Positions 32,346-44,859 of a stretch of 64,000 bases of DNA are shown one piece after another. The stretch lies in NCBI GenBank assembly GCA_030549205.1, contig JAUKTV010000001.1:496001-560000 (forward strand), in the 5' to 3' direction. Every line of letters starts with the position of its first letter. Positions within the stretch are counted from its first letter, which is position 1. The notes under the pieces were generated by a model. That model was not told where the DNA came from. It did not search any database and was given only the letters and a program-made list of their open reading frames with translations. Made by a program: the position numbers and the translations under genes. The DNA is from Apiosordaria backusii. Lineage: Eukaryota > Ascomycota > Sordariomycetes > Sordariales > Lasiosphaeriaceae.

Positions 32346-34660
32346 TTAGTACGCCACCTGGCTGTGGAGGCCATCCAACTCTCTGGCCCAGCACCTGTGC
32401 CGAGCAATGTTGTGGAAGAACTTCTCCATGAAACCCGCCCCACCCTTGATGATATCCACCGTTTCGCTCAAGCTTCCTGGCTTGGTCTCACGCATGGTTA
32501 CAACACCATAGCTGTCATGAACCTCGGCACTCTCCGACACACTAACAGCGGGCAGGCCAATGGCCTTGTTCACCAAGTCCACAGCTTCACCCGTGGCGCC
32601 GATGGCCTTGAGATGGCCAAAGGCCTCACGGATCCAGTGCAACGCTCTGCCATTCTTGGACAAAGCCCGGATAGAGTCAATTCCACCAGGAATGAAGATT
32701 GCGTCTACCATTGTCGATCTGAATCCTTCCAAGTGATGATGAGGCGTGGTGCTCCCGGCACCACCGGCAGCAACGATCTTGCTTCTCTTGGTCCCAATGA
32801 CCAGTGGGATGGCCAGTCCAGCCGAAATGGCTGCATACGCAGCCGAGTAAGCGACCTGATCATACCCATCTGCAATCAAGATGGCAATTCTCCGGGACTT
32901 GATTGTTGGCTTCGACCCCGGGAACTCGGTCTGGCTCAAGCCAGGAGCCTTGCGACCATGGTTGGGACGGCTGGCTTCCTTGGGCGCCTCACCACCAACC
33001 ATCTCGGCAACTGTCTGCGCAAGACCCAAGTCGATATCGGCCAACCTCGTCACCATGCGCTCGTACACAACGGGATCCTCGCAGTGATCAAGCTCGAAGC
33101 CGAGGGCATTGATGATGTGGTTCTTTTCAATCTGTGACATGCTGTTCCAGAAGAGTTGTGCCTGGCTGAAATGCTCCTTGAATTTGGAGCTGCGGGCACG
33201 CGCCTTGATGCCAGCGACCTTCTCGGCGTACTCCACATAGCCGCCTTCTTCGTGGGTGGCGGGCTTGACCTTCTCAAAGCGGTTGGGCCAGTAGTTGACA
33301 GTACCCTTGGTGATGGTATGGCGCATGGCACCGTCGCGGTTGAAGTTCATTACGGGACACACAGGACGGTTGATGGGAAGTTCCTGCCAGTTGATGCCCA
33401 GGCGCGAGAGCTGAGTGTCGAAATAACTGAAGTTACGGCCTTGCAGAAGAGGGTCATCAGAGAAGCCAATGCCAGGCACAATATGGCTGGTGCAAAAGGC
33501 GACTTGCTCAGTCTGAGGGAAGAACTCATCGGGGTTGCGGTTGAGCTCGAACTCGCCAATGTAACGAGTGGGGATAAGATCTTCAGGCCAGATCTTGGTC
33601 GCATCCAGGATGTCAAAGTCGAACTTGTGCTCATCGGCTTCGGGAATCACTTGGATGCCAAACTTCCACTTGGGAAACACGCCATTCTCAATGGCCTCCC
33701 AGAGATCCTTGCGGTGGAAGTCTGGATCTTGGCCGGCAAGTTTGAGGGCTTCGTCCCAAACGAGAGAGTGAACACCAAGTTCGGGAGTGAAGATGAACTT
33801 GACGAAGTGACGCTCTCCCTTGGCATTGATCAATGTGAAAGTGTTGACGCCAAATCCTTGCATCATGCGGTAGGAACGGGGATGCCTCGGTCACTCATCT
33901 GAGACTTGTTAGCAACAAGATCAGGTAGAACAGGTTGGGTCACAACATACCGCCCACATGAACATGTGTGTGGCCTCGGTGTGGTTGAACTGGAAATCCC
34001 AGAAGTTGTTGTGGGCTGTCTGCGCTTGGGGACCTCGTTGTGTGGCTCAGGCTTGCCAGCATGGATGACATCGGGGAACTTGATGGCGTCCTGGATGAAG
34101 AAGACGGGGATATCATTACCAACAATATCCCAGTTACCCTCTTGCGTGTAGAACTTGATCGCAAAGCCTCGCACATCACGGACTGTGTCAGCGCTGCCAC
34201 GGCTGCCTAGCACTGTTGAGAATCTGATGAAAATGGGTGTCTCTCGTGAGGTGTCGGTAAGGATCGGAGCAAAGGTAACATCCTCTGCGCTCTCGAAGAG
34301 CTTGAACTTGCCAAAGGCACCGCTGCCACGGGCGTGGACTACGCGCTCTGGGATTCTCTCATGGTCAAACCTGTGGATCTGTCGGCGGGTCAGCAAAAGG
34401 TTGGGAGAAAAACAATTGACACGGGGTCATACTCTCTCGCGCGCAAAAGGATCCTCCAAAAGCATGGGTCCGGTCTTATCATTGTTGACAATCCTGAGCC
34501 AGTCGTCGGCAGAGGTTTGTTTGACACCATAGTCTGTTGTGAGACGGGCCTTGTCTGTCATCTCCTTGGTCTCCTTCTGAAGGTCGGCGACCTTGTCACC
34601 CCCTCTGGGGCCTAGAACGGCGTGCTGTACTTTCTCCATGGTGGGCAAATAGCTGGCCAT
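32346..34660 (-). CDS. Large-subunit catalase with C-terminal DJ-1/PfpI-like domain, two frameshifts
   Basis: Exons 34660-34433, 34378-33951 and 33898-32346 match a large-size fungal catalase of about 736 residues that dismutates hydrogen peroxide. The catalytic His lies in VVHARGSGAFG, the Asn in GNDIPVFFIQDAIKFPD, and the proximal heme Tyr in FSYFDTQLSRLG. The C-terminal flavodoxin-like domain (RIAILIADGYDQVAYSAA) is typical. Exon 2 and exon 3 each lack one base: frame is lost at plus-strand G-runs 34028-34031 and 33878-33881, where the family sequence requires one more base. Both deletions shorten a G/C run, so sequencing error is as likely as a young pseudogene. Everything else is intact. 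The second ATG at 34639 has a better context and may be the true start. Confidence 0.9.
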
Positions 34661-35085
34661 GCAACTGTGTGAGTGGTTGGTGAATGGGCACGGTACCGCA
34701 GAGCAAGCGTCTGGTTGACGGTGATGTAGGATGGTGAGGTGAGGTGGGAGATGTTACTGGTATTCCATCGAAACAGAAACAATGGCATCTGGGGAAGCAG
34801 ATAATAAAGCCTCGGTTTGGCCCTCGGGGCACCTCAATGTCCATGACGTCAAAACGATGTTGTTCGACCAGTCGCGTCAGCGGGGTATTTCAGCGGTGGA
34901 GAACTGAATGAAGACCGGGCTGATCATGATTGGATGCAAGATCGAGTTCCTGCCCGTTTGGGGTGAGCATTCGTGGCATTCCATCTGAAGAAGATCGATG
35001 AACCTTCTAGTTGCGATCGTCTTGACTTTGTTGCTTTGCCTAGAGCTTGTCTAAGCTCGATTACTAACTTGGCTGGCATTTGAAC
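34661..35085. other. Catalase promoter and left border of the AT-rich block
   Basis: Normal-composition DNA that changes to AT-rich sequence within about 50 bp near 35,090. No gene seen. Confidence 0.5.
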
Positions 35086-37200
35086 AAAATTGCAATAGAA
35101 TGATGGTCTATATAGGGGCTAGCGTTTATACTAAACTAAACAAACATTAACACTAACGAAAATGCATTATATATAATAATACAGTATAAAATTATATAGG
35201 TATCTATATTATACTTATATTATATCTATAAAGAAAAAGGGAGGAACTAGCGTAGAGTCTAGAGGGAAGTTTAGGTAAGTTTAAAAGAAGGGTTTTAATA
35301 GCTTTAAAGGAAGGTTAAGATAAGGTTTGGAAAAGGGTTTAAGTAAGGTTAATATAAAGTTAAAAAGGCAGCTTAGTAAGGAAAAAAGAAGGATTCTTAT
35401 TAAGTCTTTTAATAGTATTATATAAAAGGGCTCCTTAAAAGGTTATAGTATAAGCTTATAGTAATTTAGTCTAAACCTATTTCTTTTTTTTTACTTAAAA
35501 TAATTCTCTTTTACTTTATAATTAACTACTTATAACTGACTTTCCTATACAATAATACTTAAAAAACCATAACTATAACTGATATTAAATATTATATAAG
35601 TTAATACTAAGTTTAGACAGTATTTTTATAAGGTTTAATTAACTAAATATTTTAAAAAATCTATATTAAGTACGCTAAGTTAGCTACCTACTATATAGGC
35701 TTGCCTTTTACTATAGTTAAAAATAATAGTCCTTTAGTAAGTTTAGTTTAAATTTAAAAAAGGTTTAATATAGGTTTAAATAGGGTATTTAAGGGGGTTT
35801 AAGTATGGTTTTTATAAATTAACTATAAAGGTAAGGACCAAATAAGAAATATATTACCGTCATCTTTAATAAGTATTTTTATTATATCCTTAGCTAGTAT
35901 AGTAATATATATAGTAATACTAAGCGCTTTTCTTTTACTATAGCTTTAAACTACTATATCTATAAAAAGTATAAATATATTATCCTTAATACCGATAGAA
36001 AAGTTGTTATTAAGGAGGCTAGTAGCTGGCTTAAAAAGAATAATATTAATAAGGCTATAGGTAAGTTTAAAAAAAAGTTTAGGTAGCCTTTCTATAATAT
36101 CTTTAATATATTTATAGAAAAGTATTATAAGTAGAATATCCTAACTAACTACATAGCTGAAAAAAAAGCCAATCGCTATAATAACCTTTACCTTATCTTT
36201 ATTTAAAAGGCTATCTTTACCGGCAGTACCTATATTAAGATTTAGGCCTATAAAAGAAAGCATTAAGAAGTCTTTAAAGCTATTATAAAGTGTAAGGAAA
36301 ATACTGGTAGGTTTTATATAAGGTTTAAAGAAAGATATAAAAAAAGGTTTCGATAGCGTTATTGCTAACTTTAAATTGCCTTATAGTTAAAAAGTAAAAG
36401 GCTAAGAAGGCTATTAAAGAAAGTAAAGCTATAGTTTATTAAAAGAAAGTTATTAACGATTTTAAGACTTACTTTACTTACCCTATTAATAAAAAATAGC
36501 CTATTAATAAAACCGGCAATACTGTCTATAAGACTAATACCGTTTATATCTTTAAAAAAGTATCTACTATAGCAGCTTTAAAGTCTAAGCTTAAGGGTAT
36601 AAAGGTTTATAATAGATATAAATCTAAAGGCTATAAGTAGAATAGGTTTTAAGAAGGTTTAAATAGTCTTTTTATTAACTTTTAATAGTAGACTTGTGCA
36701 ATTTTAATAAGGAGAATTACATCTTTATTAAACATTTTGGCTTTACTAAGGTAGCTTTAGTTATTTATAATTTCGACCTTAAGGCCTATAAGGATATACC
36801 TTTAATAGAGCTTTTTAAACTATAGAAAGGTTTAAATAAAGATATATTTAATAAGGATTTTGACGATAAGTTTAAAAAGTCTAAGAAGAAGGTCTAGCCT
36901 TTTAAAAAGAAGACTAAGACTATTTAAGGGTCTTATCTTTATAGATTTAAGGAAAGATTAGAATGGAGGTTTCGATAAGGTTATTGCTAAGGTTTCTTTA
37001 CTTATTTAAGACTGTTAATATAGGTTTTAATTTAATTTTATATTAATTTACTAGAGGATATTTATAGGGTTTTTTAAGCTTAATAATATAGCATTTAACG
37101 GCGTTAAAGGGACTAATACTTAAGGTTTAGGCAGGCTTTTCCTAGAGTTTAATTAGGTTTTTACTAATTACCTATATATAATAGAAACCCGTTTTAATTT
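35086..37200. repeat. Unclassified RIP-mutated repeat, left flank
   Basis: AT-rich DNA with Lys/Ile/Tyr/Asn-rich broken frames. Some short stretches read protein-like, but I cannot assign an element type. No terminal repeats were recognised. Confidence 0.5.
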
Positions 37201-37395
37201 ATTTATTTTTTTCCAAAAGAAATTGTAACTTGTAAAAATTTTTAAAAAGGATATTTAATAAATTTTATATATAATAGAAATATATATTATAATATATATA
37301 TAATAGGAATATATATATGTTTAATAATATATATTTCTGTTATATATATATTATAATATATATATCTTTTATATATATATTAATTTATATTAAAA

Positions 37396-37735
37396 ATATA
37401 ATATAATATAATATAATATAATATAATATAATATAATATAATATAATATAATATAATATAATATAATATAATATAATATAATATAATATAATATAATATA
37501 ATATAATATAATATAATATAATATAATATAATATAATATAATATAATAGAATAGAATAGAATATAATATAATATAATATAATATAATATAATATAATATA
37601 ATATAATAGAGTAGAATATAATATAATATAATAGAATAAAGTAGAATATAATAGAATATAATAGAATATAATAGAATAGAGTAGAATATAATATAATATA
37701 ATAGAATAAAGTAGAATATAATAGAATATAATAGA
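37396..37735. repeat. (AATAT)n pentanucleotide satellite
   Basis: About 68 tandem units. The first roughly 150 bp are pure AATAT; further on, AGAAT and AGAGT variants are interspersed. Related TATTA/TATTC units in the opposite orientation occur near 38,780-38,850. Confidence 0.92.
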
Positions 37736-38920
37736 ATATTAAACCTATTATTAAACTATATTAATTAATATAAAATGAATTTATATACTTTATTTTTTTA
37801 AGGTATAATAATAAAGATTATATTTATAGGAATTTTATAATATTTAAATTTATTATTTTAAATATTATTTTAAAATATTTAATTTATTATAAGGATTAAT
37901 AAATAATTTAATAACAATTTAATAAGAGTTAATAAAGGATTAACAATAGTTTTAAAATAAATTTAAAAAGCTTTAAAATTAAATTAAAAATACTTTTACT
38001 TTAATTTAAAAAGGATTTTAAAACGTTTAAATATAGAATTTAAACTTCCTTTTAAAATAGTTTTTAACTTTTTAAATTAAAGATTTATAATTATTTTTAA
38101 TATAATTAAAATAAGATATAAATATAAATAAAAAGTATTAATAAAATATAAAACTTCTTTTAAAAGAATAAAAAATGTAAAAGTTAAAAATAAAATATAA
38201 TATTAATATATTATATATTTTTAAATTCGTTATAATAATTAATAAAAATAAAAAAGTATTTTAATTAAAAAGTATAATAATAATATTAAAATCTTATAAA
38301 TATAAAATAAAAGTATTTATAAATAAATTTATATTTTTTTAAAAAAATATTATTAAAAATAAAATGTTTATTTCTATTTATTAAAAATAATTTATTACTT
38401 AAAGTTAATAATATCTTTATTTATATAAATATATTTTTAAAACTTTAACTTATAAGTTTTAAAATTAATCCATTATTCTAAATAGGAAAAAATAGAATTT
38501 AATTTAAAATAAATATTATTAAACTTAATATTTATATTAATTTTAAATTTATTTTAAATCTTTTTTTTAATCTTTTATAAACTAATTTAATATATAAATA
38601 TTATAAATAGTTTTAATTAAATTCTTATTTAATAATTTAAATTTATTTTACTTTTTATTATTTTAAATTATTTAAGCTTAATTTTAGACCTTTTTAAACT
38701 TAATTTAAACCTTTTAATTTATAAATTTCTTTTAAATTATATAAAGATCCTTTATAAAATTAAACCTTTTTAAATTAATATTATATTCTATTATATTATA
38801 TTTTATTATATTATATTTTATTTTATTATATTATATTCTATTTTATTATAAAAAAAAATTTAATTAACTTCCTTTTAAAAGCTTTAATATATTTTTAAAC
38901 TTTTTATAAACTTTTTTTAT

Positions 38921-39080
38921 CCCTTCTATAACCTTTTTATAACCCTTCTATAACTCTTCTATAACCCTTCTATAACCCTTTTATAACCCTTTAATAACTC
39001 TTTAATAACTCTTTTATTACCTTTTAAATCTTTTATAATTATAACCCTTTTATAATCCTTTTATAATCCTTTTAAAATCT
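38921..39080. repeat. Degenerate 11-bp tandem array
   Basis: A unit close to CCCTTCTATAA is repeated about a dozen times with C/T changes (CTCTT, CCTTTA variants) and some irregular spacing towards the end. Confidence 0.75.
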
Positions 39081-40309
39081 TTTTATATTATAATAGGTTT
39101 TAAAATTTATTAATATTATATATATTCTAATTCTATATAATTTTATATAAATATTAATTTATATTTATATATATTAAAGTAATAGTATAATATAAAATAT
39201 AAAGGAATAAAGTAATAAAAAGATAATAAATTTAAAAAAAAAAGAATTTTAATAGTATATAAAAATTCTTTTATATATTATTTTTATTACTTTATAATAT
39301 ATAGCCTTATTATATAATATAACCTTATTAAAGATAGTATAAAATAGTAATATTTTTATTTAAATCTTTTATTTAATTTAATATAATAAAATTGATATTT
39401 TAATATTAAATACTTTCTAATAAAAAAAATATTATTACCTTTAATAATTTTTAAATAACTTTATTTTCAATTTATTTATTAATTCTTTTATTATAATATA
39501 TTTTTTATATTTTATTAATTAGTATTTTATATAAATAATTATAAGGTTTTTTAATAATTTTATTAAGTTTAATAATAACTAATAGAAAAAAGTTAAAAGT
39601 ATAATAATTATAAATTTTCTTTTCTTAAATATTAATAGATTTATTAACTTTATAAATATTGAAAATAAATTTATTATCTATTTAAATTTAATATTTATTA
39701 ATAAGTTTTTATAAATAATATAATTATTATTTAATTTTATATATATTATATTTATAACTATAATCTTTTTATTTAATAAAGTATTTAAATTTATCTTTAC
39801 ATAATTAATACTGTGATTAATAAAGTTTATTTTAAAAGCTATACTTTTTAAAAAGTATATATATATAAATAGAAATATATATATTAAATATAAATATATA
39901 TAATTAATTTAATATAATTTATATTTAATAAATAATAATATATATTTATATTATATATAAAACTTATTTAATATTTTCTTAAAGATTTATACTTTTTAAA
40001 AAGATATATATTTATATTATATATAAAATTTATTAAATAATCTTTTTTAAAATTTGTATTTATTAAGAAAGTATATATTTATATAATATTTTAAATATAA
40101 ATATAGATAGTTAATTTAATATAAAATAATATATATATAAAAGATATATATATTATATATTCAATATATTATATTAAATAAATAGATATTATATTATATT
40201 ATATTATATATTATTATATTATATTATATATTATTTAAATTATAATATAATCTTATTATTATTCATTTTATATTGCTTTTTAAAGTCTTCAAAATCCCTT
40301 TAATAAATA

Positions 40310-42142
40310 TATATATTATTAAAGTAAATCGGATTTCTATATATCTCTCTTTTTAGTCTTACTGTACGTTAAGACTGTGCTAAGCCTATACTAAACCTAC
40401 CTAAACCTACAACCTACCTCTTACTTATATTACATCTTCCTACCTTAAACTTACTATAAACCTCTTCCTCTTTACTACTAAAGGCAATACCAGACTAATA
40501 TAAGCTTTAAATAAATCTTCTAAATTATTTATTACCTCCTTACTTATACCTATTATAAAGCTATATACTAATTATTATAGCCTTCTTACAATCTTTACTT
40601 TTTATTAAAATAAAGACCGGCTAGACTTTTAATTTAGGATATTCGATTTAACTGCTTATATATACCTTTTAATAAGGTATTCTATTAATATCTAGTACTT
40701 TAAAGTAAGCATTTATTTATCTATTGTCCTTATAAAGGCCAGTTTTTACCTACTTACTTCCGTTAGTATCTCTACTTTTTTTATAGTAGTAAAACCGGTA
40801 TTCCTTATAGAAAAGGGGGTACCCTTTTTATTAAAATCTTAAGGTATATTTAAAATAAGGCCATTTTAAGTTTATATTATTCCTTAATTAATATTTAAAT
40901 TATTATAATACTATCAGTATAGAACTCTTTATTAAAGAAAAGCTTAATTTATAGAAAGCTTTCTTTTTTTACAATCCCTATATACATTTTACTATAGACT
41001 TTCTCTTTAATAGTAACAAAAGTACTATAAGCTAATATAACGATAGCGCCTTATTAAAAGCGCCTTTATATAGCCCTAATTAAGCCTATATTAAGTAGTA
41101 AAGCGATTGTAATATTTAAACCGATATAATTTAATATAGCGACCTACTATATATTAAAGAAGAGCCAGTTAAAAACTAAACTTTCTTTAATACCTAGGTT
41201 ACTATTGCTAAATTCTATACTTAAATTACCTTAAGGTAGCCTAAAAGGTATAGAAATACTAATAATACTACTACCGGTCCTTAGGCCTAATATAATATTA
41301 TTATTCTATTTTTTAATAATAAAAATCTGATTATATTATTTATAAATACAGAGGCCGACTTAAAGTTTAGTAATCGGTAATAGTAATCTAAAGACCAGGC
41401 ATTGCTTCCCTTTTCTAATAGTTTAAAAAAGAAAAGTCTTCTTAATATTACCTACTTACCTATTTAAAAGCCTCCTTCTATACTTATTAATTCTACTTTA
41501 GTTATATCCTTTATAATATACTAAGTAACTGTAAGCTTAGACTAAGGGTATTTTTAACTTTAAACTAGCCTTTTCTTTAGTATACCTTAGTTTTTAAATA
41601 GAAGAAAGCAATTGCTATCCTCTTTAAATACTTAACCTACTATAAACTTTAAAAAAGACTATACTAACATTGCCTTTAGTTAATACTAAACTTAAGCTAA
41701 TATTGCTTTAAGCTAACTTTAAATAGTAGAAGGTTTAGTTATTTACCCTATTAATTCTAAAACTAATCTTTTTCTAATTATTAAAAGAATAGAAAAGGTA
41801 AGTTATTCTTTTTCTGATTCCAATTACTATTAACTATACCTTTATATTAGCTTAATTAAATAAAAATACAGACTTTAATTAATATAGAGAAATTTAAAAG
41901 GTATTTTTTCTATAAAAAAGTAAAGCAGTATAGTAAGTCTATTTATTATTTTTAAGCTCATATAATCTTAATTAAATTAGATTATTTACCTTAAAAAGAT
42001 ATTTTTAAAAACTATATAGTATTAAACTATTAGTAATTTAAACTTAAAAGATAGGCTAAAAAGACCCTTACTTTTAAAAGAGGCTATAATAATATTAAAG
42101 TTACTAAAAGGCCAATTAAATATAACTGTAAATAAATAATAA
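40310..42142. repeat. Unclassified RIP-mutated repeat, between AT core and Copia element
   Basis: AT-rich with scattered higher-GC words and no usable frame. Probably an older transposon into which the Copia element inserted. Confidence 0.45.
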
Positions 42143-42973
42143 TGTTAAACTAGGTCCCTGTGAGGCCTAAGTTTACAGTGGGTAGCTGCTATTATACTAC
42201 GTGGTGGAAGCTTAAGTTGGAAAGCCTACCCGTCAGCTACCCGGCACTTGCCCGGCACCTTACTTCACTGCAGGGCTATTCAAAGGCCTACATCCCGCTA
42301 ACCAGTAGGCCAAACTGCCTGTAATTTTATATTCAGGCAGTTAAGGCCCACTACTGTGGGCAGTATAAGTGGCCTAACCCTAACCCTACGTTGACCTGCA
42401 CTTTGGGTTGGGGGTGCTCGGTTTCGCGGCCCTTTTGTATGGCCGTGAGTCGATTTTTAAAGAGCTGTAAACCACGCTAACTTAGCTGCCTGTAAGACCT
42501 GTAGCCAACCACTGGGCTGGCCAAATTGGCTAAGAATTGGTAGGCCTATAGTTAAGTAAGTATATTACTACTATACTAAATTATAGGCCTGTAGGCCCTG
42601 TAGGTCGGGAGCTACAGAGGGCTTGGCAAGTGGTTTACAGGGCTTGGCAAACCTTAGGTTTAACCAAGCCGTACTCTAGCCCATCTGCCCGCTGGGGTAT
42701 GCGAGGCACCGTACGTCAGTCGGTAGGTAGATGGTAGAGGTTGAGTATGAACCCTACTACAGAGACTATTACAGTGAATTTACAGAAGGCTAGCACTATA
42801 ATATAATTGTTTACCTACTATATTTCTATTCTACAGTACCTGCGTAGTGCTGTATTCTAGTACCCCAGCACTGAGCTATAGGTATCACGCATAAGACTTC
42901 CGCTGTACTGTAAGCTAGTGTATAAGTACCAAATTATAGGGCCCTTAGGCCTGTAATTGGCCATACCTATTCC
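42143..42973 (+). repeat. 5' LTR of the Copia element
   Basis: 831 bp starting TGTTAAACTAGG and ending CCTATTCC. Its composition is clearly richer in GC than the block around it. It is nearly identical to 48918-49748 except for transitions and carries a short telomere-like CCCTAA run at 42373-42389. Confidence 0.9.
42373..42389. repeat. Telomere-like CCCTAA units inside the LTR
   Basis: Two and a half units of the common fungal telomere hexamer. The 3' LTR has the same stretch with one C-to-T change near 49150. Confidence 0.7.
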
Positions 42974-42977
42974 AATA

Positions 42978-42989
42978 GGTTATGAGCCC
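42978..42989 (+). other. Primer-binding site complementary to initiator tRNA-Met anticodon arm
   Basis: GGTTATGAGCCC lies four bases after the 5' LTR. It is the reverse complement of the GGGCTCATAACC anticodon stem-loop of eukaryotic initiator tRNA-Met. Priming by a tRNA half cut in the anticodon loop is known for Drosophila copia. Confidence 0.75.
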
Positions 42990-43879
42990 GGAAGATACTT
43001 AGCTGGATTGTAGGCTTATAAGCTTAAGCTTAGAGCCTTCTATAAATAACGGCTTAGGCTACTGTAAACTGCGCTATAAGTAAGCCATAAAATCACTGAT
43101 TTTAAAGCCCACCTATCGAGGTAAGGTTATAAGGCAAATACTAGGCTTGCTTTACCTTATTAGGTTTTCCAGGGGCTTATAAGGTTTAAATTTGTGCCTG
43201 CTACTAAATTTGTTATACCGTAAGGTGCGTAAAAATTAGGCCTAATAGGGTACTGAAGGTCTGTAAACTATAAGCTTACGAAAGTTAGAAATAGCCTTCT
43301 ACCTTAACTATAGCCAGGTAGGTAGTTCTGCAAATCCTAAAGGCAGGTAAAAAAGTAAGAAGGCAGAGCGACCTTTTTAGCCACTACTGTTGCTAATAGT
43401 TGCAGTACTTTACTATATAAAATAGTCTATTCTTTAAAGCTCTTAGGCGCTATAGACCTAGCCCTCTTACTATATAAAGCAAACTATAGCTAAAGCCCTA
43501 ATTAAAAACAGTATTAGACTAGGGTTTTAGAGCCCTATAGGATGCTCTAGCGGCAAGCGTACCAAGCCCTCTATAGATTTAAAAATGCAAAATACAGGGC
43601 CCAGGTAAGGGTCTTCTGGGGGGGAAGAATCAGTGGATTCTTACCGTATATAGGCCTTTACTATTCAACTAAAGGAGTAAAAGGCCTAGATTCAATAGTT
43701 GTAAGGCGCTATAACCGAAGCAGTAGAATAAATCAAGCTTCTAATAGCAGCTTAAAGCGCTCTAAATAGGCCTAAGGCCACTATAACTATTTCTCTAATA
43801 GTAGCTAAAGCTATATACTAAGAAGCTGCAGCGGCCTATTAGCTAAGACTTAAGGCTAATAGTAGTTCTGCTAAGGTCC

Positions 43880-44660
43880 TTTACACCATTATTACTATTA
43901 AGATAACCAAAAAGGTCTACAAATTCCCTACTAACTAAAAGCTTATAAGCCCTGAGAATTTCGATCTATAGAAATAGGGCTTAAATATTATACTATATGC
44001 TATCGATATAGCTACTTTTATAAAGGACCTTACTATAGTAGCCTACTAAAGTAATGCTAAATAGGCCTTACTGTTAATATTATTTTAAAACAGTATAGCC
44101 TTAAGCCCTTAGGTTTCTATTTTATAGCAAATGAGCTCTATTAAAGCCTATAAACTGCTTGTTTAGAGGTATTCCTATAGTGCTAAATTATAGTAAGGAA
44201 ACCTTTATAGAGAATACCACTCCTTAAATTTCTACCAATTTACAGGCTTTTTAGTAGACTTTAACGCTAAATTCTTCAATGCAGTTAGCTAGCTTATACT
44301 AACCGGCATCGACCTTCAGACTATAGATCAGGTAAATTAATACCTACAGACTATAGAAAAGAGCTTTCTACAGTAGGTTAAAAGGCAGTAAAGCGCTATA
44401 TAGACCGTTAAAGCATTAGGCTAAAATACAGACGCTATTGACCTAAGCTTCCTAATAGCAGACCTATTGGAAGAACAGTGCATTCCAGCCTCTACTACCG
44501 CTAAAGATATAGCCTATAAAAGTAAAGAAGGCCCTTATAAAGGTATTAAAAAGAAGGTCTTTTTAGGTAAGAAGCCTAAAAGTGATAGTAATAGTAGCCC
44601 TAATAGCCTAAGTAGCTTTCTTTAAAAGAAAAAGAAAAAAGGCTTTAAAAGGCCTAAAAG
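43880..44660 (+). pseudogene. gag remnant of the Copia element
   Basis: Readable segments include VYKFPTNQKL, SPENFDL and LYAIDIATFIKDL, matching the start of Copia gag (a substrate-binding-like domain with a conserved aromatic after the NF/NY motif). Multiple TAA/TAG stops interrupt it at positions expected to be Gln or Trp codons. A Lys/Ser-rich segment follows near 44560-44690. Confidence 0.65.
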
Positions 44661-44859
44661 CCTTAAAAAAAGGCCTAAGGCTAAAGATTCGTTTACTTAT
44701 ATAGTAAGCTCTTACAATCTAGCTTTAAGGGTCTTTAAAGACTTTAATAGTAATAATAATAACGAGGGCACCTATATAGTGCTTATAGGGCCTGCTAAAG
44801 GTGCTGAAAGTACTAAAGACAAAGCCCTAATAGCACTCTTTTTAAAGGATATCCTTCTA

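Larger units (their letters stand above)
37200..40310. repeat. Ultra-AT-rich core
   Basis: About 3.1 kb in which G and C are nearly absent, clearly lower than the surrounding RIP-mutated DNA. It contains the pentanucleotide and 11-bp arrays listed separately and many palindromic TATATA runs. No coding remnant can be read. Confidence 0.7.

Noticed and set aside
33156..33902. 248-codon plus-strand frame within the catalase locus
   Set aside because: Antisense to the third catalase exon, which has full family homology.
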